From NCBI RefSeq assembly GCF_015277775.1, contig NZ_CP063849.1:2542001-2606000 (forward strand): DNA of 64,000 nucleotides, read 5' to 3'. Positions within the stretch are counted from its first letter, which is position 1. Every line of letters begins with the position of its first letter. Source of the DNA: Paludibaculum fermentans (GTDB lineage: Bacteria; Acidobacteriota; Terriglobia; Bryobacterales; Bryobacteraceae). The notes under the pieces are model-generated. The model worked only from the letters and a program-made list of their open reading frames with translations, was not told the origin of the DNA and searched no databases. Below are positions 35,161-42,838 of the stretch, in pieces. The position numbers were made by a program, and so were the translations under genes.

Positions 35161-36762
35161 CTAACCGTTGAGCTTCCATCCGGGACGGTAATCCCGGCGC
35201 AGGTAGTCGTTCGCTTCGCTGGAGTTGGTGACCTTGCCGGTGGCCTGGTCGTATTCCAGTTTCTTGCCCGCGCGGTGGGCGACGAGGCCCAGCAGCATCT
35301 GCTCCATCATCGACCCGGAGTAGTCGAAGTCGCAGTGCGTCTTCGAGCTGGTGCCGTGCTTGACGTTGTTGTACTTGCCCTTGCAGGCATCCAACCATTC
35401 GCGCTGGAAGACGTCGCTGCCGGGCCCGCCAATCTCGCGGCCTTCCTTCTGGGCGGCCAGGATCTCGTCGACATTGGTGTTGGGCAGGCCGAGCGCCGCG
35501 GGCACGTTCCCTTCCAGCATCTGGACCGTCGGGAACCCGTTGGCTCCGACTTCGGCGCTGGGCATGGAGGTGAAGCCCGCCGGCATCGGCCGCGCCGGCG
35601 GACGCTGGCCCGACGGGCGGCGCGGCGGAGCCTGCGTCACCTGACCGGTACCCTGAATCAGCGGCAGCGTCTCGGAGGAGCCGCGGCGCTTGTAGTAGGT
35701 CAGGTCGCCGTCATCATTGTTGGGCAGGATGACGCGGGTCGTGAAGTCGGCGAAGATCGAGCCCTTGGTGCCCTCGAAGATCGCGCCATTGCCCACGCGG
35801 CTCAGGTCGATGTAGCCACGCGGCGCCTGCGGCTTCAGGCCGCCCTGGTACCACACGATCTCGATCGGACCGCGCCAGCTGTTGGCCGGGTGATGGAAGC
35901 TCGCCTTTAGCTTGACAGGGCAGATGTTGGGGTCGTACTTGTCGCTGACCTCCTGGTCGATCTCAATCCCCGCCGGAGCGCCGGCGTCGACGGAGTTCCA
36001 CAGCAGGTCCATCGTATGCGCGCCCATGTCGCCCATCTGGCCGACGCCGAAGTCGCGGTACATGTTCCAGAACAGGCAGTTCAAGCCGTTGGAACCGCCG
36101 AAATACTGCGGGCTGTAGGGATGGTACGGAGACGGTCCGATCCACTGCTCGTAGTGCAGGAACGAGGGCGGCATGCCTTCGGCCACCGGATAACCGGGCC
36201 GCGGCAGGCGGCGCGCATCCCAGCCATGAACGGTCTTCAACTCGCCGATGGCGCCGTCGAGGATCAGTTCCCGCAGCCGCTCGAAGTTCGGATAGGCGTG
36301 CCGCTGGGTGCCGTGCTGGGTGGCGATCTTCGCTTTGCGCTTGTTGTAGTTCGCGCGCAGCGTGCGGACCTCGTCCACCGTGATGCCCATGGGCTTCTCG
36401 CAGTAGACGTGCATGTCGCGGTTCATGGCCCAGTTGGCGATGAACGCATGATGGTGATCGGCCGTGCAGATGATCACCGCCTCGATGTCCTTCTGGTCGA
36501 GCATCGGGCGCCAGTCGAAGTACGGCTTCGCCTTGGGGAAGATCTGAAGAGCTTCCTTCGTGCGGTGTTCGTTCACATCGCAAAGCGCCACCACGTTCTC
36601 GTTCTGTAGCACGTTATAGTGCGCTGTGCCGCGTCCCCACACACCGACGAGGGCGACATTCAACTTGTTGCTTGGCGCATTTTGTCCGCGGAGCGTGCCG
36701 CTTTTCAAAATGGTGAGGCCGGCGGAGGCGGCGGCCGATTTCAGCAGATCGCGTCTTTGCAT
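35161..36762 (-). CDS. Gfo/Idh/MocA family oxidoreductase with Tat signal (large form)
   Basis: The 533-residue protein starts MQRRDLLKSAAASAGLTIL, a typical RRxLLK Tat signal. The Rossmann motif follows as VALVGVWGRGTAHYN (~36-50). The catalytic EKP is in HVYCEKPMGITVDEVRTL (~120-137). The C-terminal domain is enlarged compared with the ~390-residue relatives upstream. It carries a proline- and arginine-rich insert (APPRRPSGQRPPARPMPAG, ~387-405), a low-complexity loop probably exposed to solvent. This long form is common in Bacteroidota, Planctomycetota and Acidobacteriota polysaccharide loci, exported with its nicotinamide cofactor. With the DUF1080 and GH2 genes beside it, oxidation of a glycoside before cleavage is the likely theme. 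Confidence 0.87.
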   Translation of the reverse strand: MQRRDLLKSAAASAGLTILKSGTLRGQNAPSNKLNVALVGVWGRGTAHYNVLQNENVVALCDVNEHRTKEALQIFPKAKPYFDWRPMLDQKDIEAVIICTADHHHAFIANWAMNRDMHVYCEKPMGITVDEVRTLRANYNKRKAKIATQHGTQRHAYPNFERLRELILDGAIGELKTVHGWDARRLPRPGYPVAEGMPPSFLHYEQWIGPSPYHPYSPQYFGGSNGLNCLFWNMYRDFGVGQMGDMGAHTMDLLWNSVDAGAPAGIEIDQEVSDKYDPNICPVKLKASFHHPANSWRGPIEIVWYQGGLKPQAPRGYIDLSRVGNGAIFEGTKGSIFADFTTRVILPNNDDGDLTYYKRRGSSETLPLIQGTGQVTQAPPRRPSGQRPPARPMPAGFTSMPSAEVGANGFPTVQMLEGNVPAALGLPNTNVDEILAAQKEGREIGGPGSDVFQREWLDACKGKYNNVKHGTSSKTHCDFDYSGSMMEQMLLGLVAHRAGKKLEYDQATGKVTNSSEANDYLRRDYRPGWKLNG

Positions 36763-36855
36763 AAGAGGAACTCCACGAACATACTACAGGAGCTTCGGGC
36801 CTTATGCTGCCCCCACCGGACCGTTCCCTGTTTCAAGCAAACTCGACGGGCCCTA

Positions 36856-37914
36856 CTATGCAGCCGCTTCGGCCTCCACAATGCCCAGCGGCGACTTCGT
36901 CTTGTAGACGCGTAACAACCGCAGGCCGGCCGATGCCAGCAGGTCTGAAAACTCCGCAGCCGTGCGCTCGCGGCCACCGGTCATGACCAGCATGTTGAGA
37001 TCCATCATCGGGCCGAAATCGGGCACGTTGGCCTCCGGCAGCACCGCGTCAAAGATGAGTACGCGCGCGCCGGGCGCCATGGCCTTGCGGATGTTCTCCA
37101 GAATCAGCCGGGACTCGGCCTCGGCCCAGTCGTGCAGGATCCACTTCAGCGTGTAGAGGTCGCCGCCCGCCGGCACGCTCTCGAAGAAGTTGCCGGGGTG
37201 GAACTCAATGCGCTGCTTGACGGGCTCGTGCTGCAGCACTTCGCGTGCCTGTTCCACCACTGAGGCGGCATCGAACAGCACTCCGTGTGCCTCCGGGTTG
37301 GCATTGAGCATGGCCGACAGAAGCTGGCCCTGGCCGCCGCCGACATCGACGATCCTGCGGTAAGGCGTGAAGTCGTAGACCTCCAGGATGGCGCGCTGCA
37401 CCACGCGGGTGAGGTTCGTCATCGAGTCGTTGAAGGTGGCCGCAAGCTGCGGGTGTCCTTTGAGGTAAGTCCAGGGATCGGTCTGGAACGTAGTCTGGAA
37501 CGCGTACTCGCCCGAGTGAATGGCGTCGATGATGTTGCCCCACGCGGCATAGTGCATGAGGCCCAGCTCCGTGATGACAGTGGAACGCAGGGAGCCGGGC
37601 ACATCCTTGCGGAGCAGGTTCGAGAGCGTGGTGGCTTCAAAGCACTGCCCGGGCAGTTCGCGCAGGACCCCGCCGGAAGCCAGGGCGCGCAGCAGCCGAT
37701 AGAGCGAGGGCGCATGCGTGGAAGTGGCCGCCGCCAGGTCCTGTACGTCTCGCGGGCCATCGGCCAGGAGATCAGGAATCTCCAGTGTCGCCGCGACCTG
37801 TACGGCCCTGGATAGCCAGAACCCGCCGATAATTCCCAATACCTGCTGCGCCGCCGCCTGTTGTTCCAGGGCGGCTGCGTCCGCATTGACCTGTTGTACG
37901 GTCCCAGATGCCAT
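36856..37914 (-). CDS. SAM-dependent O-methyltransferase (acetylserotonin/hydroxyneurosporene type)
   Basis: The protein is 352 residues with no signal peptide. The N-terminal dimerisation and winged-helix domain (~20-110) includes GFWLSRAVQVAATLEIPDLLADGP and PSLYRLLRALASGGVL. The class I Rossmann-like fold carries motif I IVDVGGGQGQLLSAML (~191-206), an acidic position in GVLFDAASVVEQA, and the catalytic-His region LKWILHDWAEAESRLIL (~273-289). It ends with the motif GGRERTAAEFSDLLASAGL. The family O-methylates small phenolic or polyketide hydroxyls. No biosynthetic genes are adjacent, so the substrate is open. It is separated from the upstream oxidoreductase by ~90 bases on the same strand. 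Confidence 0.88.
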   Translation of the reverse strand: MASGTVQQVNADAAALEQQAAAQQVLGIIGGFWLSRAVQVAATLEIPDLLADGPRDVQDLAAATSTHAPSLYRLLRALASGGVLRELPGQCFEATTLSNLLRKDVPGSLRSTVITELGLMHYAAWGNIIDAIHSGEYAFQTTFQTDPWTYLKGHPQLAATFNDSMTNLTRVVQRAILEVYDFTPYRRIVDVGGGQGQLLSAMLNANPEAHGVLFDAASVVEQAREVLQHEPVKQRIEFHPGNFFESVPAGGDLYTLKWILHDWAEAESRLILENIRKAMAPGARVLIFDAVLPEANVPDFGPMMDLNMLVMTGGRERTAAEFSDLLASAGLRLLRVYKTKSPLGIVEAEAAA

Positions 37915-38018
37915 GATTCGTTCTCCTGATCTAAGTCGCGAGAACCCGAGCCCAGGCGGATCAGGTTTTCCGGATAAGTTGTGACTGGCGTTCGATAGGG
38001 GGCCGGCGTGCCCCCGGT

Positions 38019-39821
38019 TTACAACGATTTCAGGTACTCGATGATGGCCATCCGGTCGTCGTGCGACAGCAGCGGGCCGATCACACCGTTCCTGAGCGGG
38101 CCGTCCTTGAATTCGTGGCCGGTGTTGGCATTGCCCGGCTTGGCCGTGTCAAAGAGGCTGGCGCCGGGAAACTGTTCCGTGTGGTAGCCGACCTTCCCGG
38201 GGTCGTACTGCTTGCTGCCGGTCCAGAACGTTTTGGGGCGATCAGACTGCGGGGACAGCAGCAGGTAGAGGTTGGGCACGCAGCCGTTGTGGAGGTATGG
38301 AGCCACCGCCCAGATGCCGTCCAGCGGCCGGGCCTTGTAGATAAGATCGTCGCGCACGGCCGGGTCCTTGCGATCGCGGCCGCCGGCCCACTGCGTCCGC
38401 CGTTCGGGCGTGAAGTAGTCCTTGTCCTTGTCGAAGTAGGCGTCGACAATGCCGTGCGTGACGAGATTCAGCCCTTCCGCAGCCGACTTGACACCCAACT
38501 TTAGGTCGCCGGTATCGGCCGTGCGGTTCCGGAAGTCGACGGCCTGGTGGGGATCGGTGCCGATGTCCTCGATGCGAATATCGGTCACCTGGAGGAACCA
38601 GTTGCCGACGCCGTTCCTCCACCAGTAGGTGGGCTCGGAGGCTCCGGGCTTGCCGTAGCCCTTCAGGTCGGCCAGCAGTTCGGGTACGGGCGGCAGATGG
38701 CAGCCCTGGCAATGCTTGCGATACAGCGCCCCGCCCTGCGTCACCTTGGCCTGATCGAGCGCGGGCAGGACAGACGGCCATTTGGGCGAGGTGAGCCCCT
38801 GGAACGGCGCGGGCCCGGCGAGGAGTTCCTCCATGGCGTACAGGCCGCGGACGTTGATGGAGTTCTCGAACTTGCCGGCATCCGGCCCATTGAGCTTCAC
38901 CGCCGCGCGCACGCCGAGTGCCTCACCGATATTGCGGACCAGGGGATCGGCAATGGAAGAGTTGTACTGAACCCAGTTGAACCAGGACGCGTCCCAGATC
39001 TGCGGGAAGCGTACGGCCGCGTTGGATACGGCGAAGTTCTTCTCAATGCCCGTGTCGACGGCGAAGACCTGGTTGCCGATCCTGGTCAGCGCGTCGGTGC
39101 GGCCGAAGCCCGCCTTGTTGTCATACGCGTGCACGGCGTCGGCCGCCTTCTTTTCGGCGAGGCCATTCTTAAGGTAAGCCTCCATGCCGGCGCGTAGTTC
39201 CTGCTTCTGTTCGGCGGTGGGGTTGGGCCCGAGGACACGCTGCTCAAAGCGGCTGTAGCGGCCGATGCTCATGGGGAACTTCAGGGTGAAACCGAGAGCC
39301 AGGCCCAGCGCCTTCTGGAATTCAGTGACCTCGATCATGGCCGGCCCGCCGTCGATCTGCACGGCGTACTTGCCATAGAAGACCTCGCCCGTGTGGCAGG
39401 CAGCGCAGGTGAGCCCCACCACGGTGGCAGGCTTTTTGGTTGCGGGATCGACGAAGTCCTTGTCGACCGCGAAACCGACAGGCAGGCCATCGGGATTGAT
39501 GGCCGGATCCTTTTTGCTGGGGATGAAACCGAAGCGGGCGAGGTAGGAGGTCTCGTGGAACAGGCCGCAGCCAAAGGGGGAGAGACAGGGCTGCTCCAGC
39601 GCCATGAACCAGGGGTAAGGCAACAGCCGGGTTCCCTGCGCGGTGTGATGGAACTGGAGCCGTTGCTGATCGGTCCAGTTCTGGCTGACGGTAATGGTCT
39701 CCGGCGGCCGTTGCACATCCGGCACATTGACGCGTATTTCAGCCAGTTTTGTCTTCACCACGGGCATGGCGGCCAGGACAATGACTGCAGCCACGACGAG
39801 AAAGATGAGCGTCCGTTTCAA
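38019..39821 (-). CDS. dihaem cytochrome c of the RoxA/MauG-like type
   Basis: I choose a TTG start at 39821 because GGAGGGA lies 8 bases upstream and the protein then opens with a clean signal or anchor helix (LKRTLIFLVVAAVIVLAAMP). The open frame to 39944 adds a poor N terminus. The 600-residue product has two haem c sites, CAACH at 139-143 and CQGCH at 371-375. It also has the RoxA-like features RFPQIWDASWFNWVQYNSSIADPLVRN (~271-297), NVRGLYAMEELL and a late VAPYLHNGCVPNLYLLL. RoxA and related proteins are periplasmic or extracellular dihaem dioxygenases (rubber oxygenases) or peroxidases. Which of these applies cannot be told from sequence. It is transcribed towards the methyltransferase gene. 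Confidence 0.85.
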   Translation of the reverse strand: MKRTLIFLVVAAVIVLAAMPVVKTKLAEIRVNVPDVQRPPETITVSQNWTDQQRLQFHHTAQGTRLLPYPWFMALEQPCLSPFGCGLFHETSYLARFGFIPSKKDPAINPDGLPVGFAVDKDFVDPATKKPATVVGLTCAACHTGEVFYGKYAVQIDGGPAMIEVTEFQKALGLALGFTLKFPMSIGRYSRFEQRVLGPNPTAEQKQELRAGMEAYLKNGLAEKKAADAVHAYDNKAGFGRTDALTRIGNQVFAVDTGIEKNFAVSNAAVRFPQIWDASWFNWVQYNSSIADPLVRNIGEALGVRAAVKLNGPDAGKFENSINVRGLYAMEELLAGPAPFQGLTSPKWPSVLPALDQAKVTQGGALYRKHCQGCHLPPVPELLADLKGYGKPGASEPTYWWRNGVGNWFLQVTDIRIEDIGTDPHQAVDFRNRTADTGDLKLGVKSAAEGLNLVTHGIVDAYFDKDKDYFTPERRTQWAGGRDRKDPAVRDDLIYKARPLDGIWAVAPYLHNGCVPNLYLLLSPQSDRPKTFWTGSKQYDPGKVGYHTEQFPGASLFDTAKPGNANTGHEFKDGPLRNGVIGPLLSHDDRMAIIEYLKSL

Positions 39822-40069
39822 GTGAGTTCCCTCCAATGGAAGCCATGCGGCCAGTGGCGCCAGGGCGCTGAGGACACGAGGTGCGCATGAATCCAAAACT
39901 GCCACCCAGGCGGCAGTAATCCCAGGGTTCCTAGAATAACCCAAGTCCGCTCAAATGGTGAACGTCAACTGGAGGGAAAGTGCCGCGGAGTGCCACCAGG
40001 CGGACCTCTCCTCGCCGGGCGCGCTGCCAGCTCACTCAAACGGGCTGTGGAGAATCGGAGGCGGATGCC

Positions 40070-41101
40070 TCAGGGCTTCAACGTAACCTTGCCCACCCCG
40101 TCGACATACGCTTCCAGCGTCTCAAACGCCTTCTGCACCTGATCCAGCGGCAGGCGGTGGGTAATCATCGGTGTGAACCGCTGGGGCTGTTCCTGCAGCA
40201 GCCGGAGGGCCAGTTCGCTCTTGTGATTCGAACGCCGCACCGGGAAGAAGTGCTGCTCTTTGCGGCGCAGGTGGTGGAAGTCGATGGCCGGCATGGTCTC
40301 CGACGGCAGCCCAGTAATGACGATGCGCGCGGCCGACGCGCCCATGCGGATCGCCCAGTTGATCGAGCCATCCTTGGCCGCGCAGTCATAGACCATGTCC
40401 ACGCCGCGCTTGCCGGTATCCCGCAGCACTGCCTGCACCGGATCCGTCGCATCGGGGTCGATCACGGCATCGGCGCCCAGCACCAGGGCCAGGTCGCGCC
40501 GGTGCGCCACCTTCTCCACGCACCAGATGCGCGCCACGCCCGCCACACGCAGGGCCGCAATCGTGGTCAGCCCGATGGGGCCGCCGCCGATCACAACGGC
40601 GGTCTCGCCGATCTTCGGGTCGCCCATGCGGAACGAGTGGAGGATGATGCCCAGCGGTTCAAACAGGGTCGCTTCGTCGAAACCGAGATTCGCAGGCAGC
40701 GGTAGCAGGTTCGTGGCCGGCAGATTGGCCCGATCGCGAAACAGGCCGGGCTCGCCGGGGTTGCTGAGGAAGCGCACATGCTCGCACAAGTGATGCCGGC
40801 CGGACATGCAGAATTCGCAGTGGTAGCAGTAGATGGGCGGCTCCAGCGCCACACGGTCTCCGGCGGACCAGCCCGTCACACCCGCGCCTGTCTTCAGCAC
40901 GGTGCCCACGGGTTCGTGCCCCAGCACCATCGGATATTGCGACGGCACATCGCCGATCTGCCCTTCAGCGAAGTTGTGCAGATCGCTGCCGCAGATCCCC
41001 ACGGCCTCCACCCGCACCTGCACTTCGCCCGGCAGCGGATCGTGAATCACGTTCTCTCTCAGCGCGAATTGGTGCTGTGCAATCAGTTCAGCGACGGCCA
41101 T
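40070..41101 (-). CDS. zinc-dependent medium-chain alcohol/sugar-alcohol dehydrogenase
   Basis: The 343-residue cytosolic protein has catalytic zinc ligands at Cys37 (GICGSD) and His62-Glu63 (GHEPVG). The structural-zinc cluster is Cys92, Cys95, Cys98 and Cys106 (CYHCEFCMSGRHHLC). The NAD(P) motif VVIGGGPIGL lies at ~168-177. Length and the Cys/HE arrangement suit the sorbitol/threonine/galactitol dehydrogenase group (PDR). It probably oxidises a polyol or aminoalcohol; the substrate is not defined. Neighbours on the same strand are a secreted protein and a zinc-ribbon protein, so an operon is possible but weakly supported. Confidence 0.9.
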   Translation of the reverse strand: MAVAELIAQHQFALRENVIHDPLPGEVQVRVEAVGICGSDLHNFAEGQIGDVPSQYPMVLGHEPVGTVLKTGAGVTGWSAGDRVALEPPIYCYHCEFCMSGRHHLCEHVRFLSNPGEPGLFRDRANLPATNLLPLPANLGFDEATLFEPLGIILHSFRMGDPKIGETAVVIGGGPIGLTTIAALRVAGVARIWCVEKVAHRRDLALVLGADAVIDPDATDPVQAVLRDTGKRGVDMVYDCAAKDGSINWAIRMGASAARIVITGLPSETMPAIDFHHLRRKEQHFFPVRRSNHKSELALRLLQEQPQRFTPMITHRLPLDQVQKAFETLEAYVDGVGKVTLKP

Positions 41102-41144
41102 GGACGCTCCATTTCTCCCGCCCCGTGATGATCAGTGTGGATTC

Positions 41145-42059
41145 TCAGGGCTTATACGATTTCAACATAAGCGGACCCACGGCTCGCAGTGTGCCCGCAT
41201 CCGGCAGGCCCCGCAGCAGGCAGCCGGAGAAGCGCGCCAGCACGGCCGCGCAGGCGCCCGCATCGGCCTCTTCCACCAGCACAGGCCGCTCCACGCGCCG
41301 CGGGTCCATGCCCAGCGCGTCGCCTTGCGCGATGATCACATCGGCATCCTGCACCAGCCGCGAGTTCTCTGAGATCCGGTTGCGCGCTGACAGCGCGATG
41401 GGCAGCGCATAGTCGGTGTGCCGCAACTGGAACCGCTCGCGGATCGCCTCGGAGATCTTCTCCAGATGATTGGGGACGAAGCTGTCGAAATCCCAGCCCT
41501 GGCCGGACCAGTCGGCCGCCGGATTGAGAATCACGTGACGGTGGTTGCGGTCGATCAGCCAGTCGGTAAGATGCCGCGCGGCCTCCAGCATGGCTTCGGG
41601 AGAATCGAAGTTGTGATCCTGGTCGGCGTGAAAGAGGACGAGCTCCACCGCGATGCCCTGCTGCGCGGCGGAAACCAGGATCTGGTCGAGCCTCTGCTTC
41701 TCCGCGGCTGAGATCGATCCGTCGGCTTGAAAGGAGTTGTGGTGCTCACCCTGCAGCACGAGGCGCACCAGGCGCAGGCCGCTGGAAGGCAAAGCGTCGA
41801 ACCCTTGGGCGGGGGCGCCGCCGGCGGCCGGAACCACATCCATGGTTACGCCCACCAGGCGTCCCTGCACCTGGCGCCGGTACTCCGGCTGGGAGCAGGA
41901 CTTCTGCCAAGCCGCACCGGCGGAGGCACGGAGATAGAACGCGCGGGGATCGTACTTGGGCCCAATCAGGTAGCCGGTCGAGATCTCCAACGATTCACTC
42001 GGGGACGATCCGCCAAAAACGGGGCAGACCATGAGGGCGCAACAAAGAAAGACACGCAT
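41145..42059 (-). CDS. secreted TIM-barrel-like protein (possible glycosidase)
   Basis: The 304-residue protein begins with a signal peptide (MRVFLCCALMVCPVFGGS). The remainder looks like a (beta/alpha)8 hydrolase-like fold. LRLVRLVLQGEHHNSF is a probable strand with catalytic-side residues, followed by LDQILVSAAQQGIAVELVLFHADQDHNFDSPEAM. RHVILNPAADWSGQGWDF and later VDVIIAQ-like strands follow. I do not recognise a named family. A cellulase-like or glycoside-hydrolase-like ancestor is possible. Catalytic Glu residues cannot be assigned with confidence. Confidence 0.55.
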   Translation of the reverse strand: MRVFLCCALMVCPVFGGSSPSESLEISTGYLIGPKYDPRAFYLRASAGAAWQKSCSQPEYRRQVQGRLVGVTMDVVPAAGGAPAQGFDALPSSGLRLVRLVLQGEHHNSFQADGSISAAEKQRLDQILVSAAQQGIAVELVLFHADQDHNFDSPEAMLEAARHLTDWLIDRNHRHVILNPAADWSGQGWDFDSFVPNHLEKISEAIRERFQLRHTDYALPIALSARNRISENSRLVQDADVIIAQGDALGMDPRRVERPVLVEEADAGACAAVLARFSGCLLRGLPDAGTLRAVGPLMLKSYKP

Positions 42060-42092
42060 TGGTTACCGGAGTGCGCGCCCGTGGACGGGCGT

Positions 42093-42587
42093 TCACTTCT
42101 TGAATAAGTTATCAAATGCGATGCGCGCATCGTTGGCGGTCTTGGGCGCCAGGACTTCGGGCCTGTCAGCCGCGGGCCGCGAGGCCGCCGCCGGCGGCGC
42201 CGAATCGCGGGCCACAGTCACGCGCGCACGGAAGAACGTGCACTCGTTCGCCTTGTCCTTGTAGGCAATGCGCTCCGGAATCGGCTTCGTGCACTGGAAT
42301 CGCGTCGAGGGCTCGAAGTAGGAGCACTGCTTGCAGCAGTGCAGCGCGACGCTGCACTTGGGGCAGGCCCCCGTGAAATCCATACCTGGAGGCAGAGGCG
42401 TGGCACAGTTGTAACAACGGGAAGCCGTCACTGTCTCCACCATGCGCGGCAGGCGCGGGCCGGTGACATCAATGGGTGGGCGAGGGCCGCGGTTGCGCTG
42501 GCGATCGTCGCCCCCCCGAGCCGGCCCCTGGCCCGCGGCTTCGGTGTCCATGTAGCCCCGTTGTTTGTACTTGCGGTCGCCGTCCAT
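42093..42587 (-). CDS. hypothetical zinc-ribbon protein
   Basis: This 164-residue protein has a disordered, charged N terminus (~1-50) and then cysteine-rich elements. RCYNCATPLPPGMDFTGACPKC gives CxxC pairs ~18 residues apart (~57-78). CCKQCSYFEPSTRFQCTKPI is a second Cys cluster (~84-103). The tail is Ala/Pro-rich and ends in a short helix, DARIAFDNLFKK. The Cys spacing suits one or two zinc or iron-sulfur sites. I take it to be a real conserved acidobacterial-type protein, but the function is unknown and there is no partner gene. Confidence 0.6.
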   Translation of the reverse strand: MDGDRKYKQRGYMDTEAAGQGPARGGDDRQRNRGPRPPIDVTGPRLPRMVETVTASRCYNCATPLPPGMDFTGACPKCSVALHCCKQCSYFEPSTRFQCTKPIPERIAYKDKANECTFFRARVTVARDSAPPAAASRPAADRPEVLAPKTANDARIAFDNLFKK

Positions 42588-42838
42588 AAATGGAGTCCAC
42601 TCCTTCGTGGGATCTCAGCTGAAGTCTCGTGCCAATGGTGTTGGGATGAATGCCAACGTGGCCCTTCCCGGCGCTTTCCACATCTCACCTTGGTAAAGGG
42701 GCCGTTGGGGAATCGCTTTGGCAGGCACCGTCCCCAGATCGGGGGATGGAGCGTCTAGCGGCTCAATCCCACCCGGTCATTGGCCGGCACACCTCATTCT
42801 TAACACGGAACGCAGCCGGAATCCAGCACAGAAATTGT

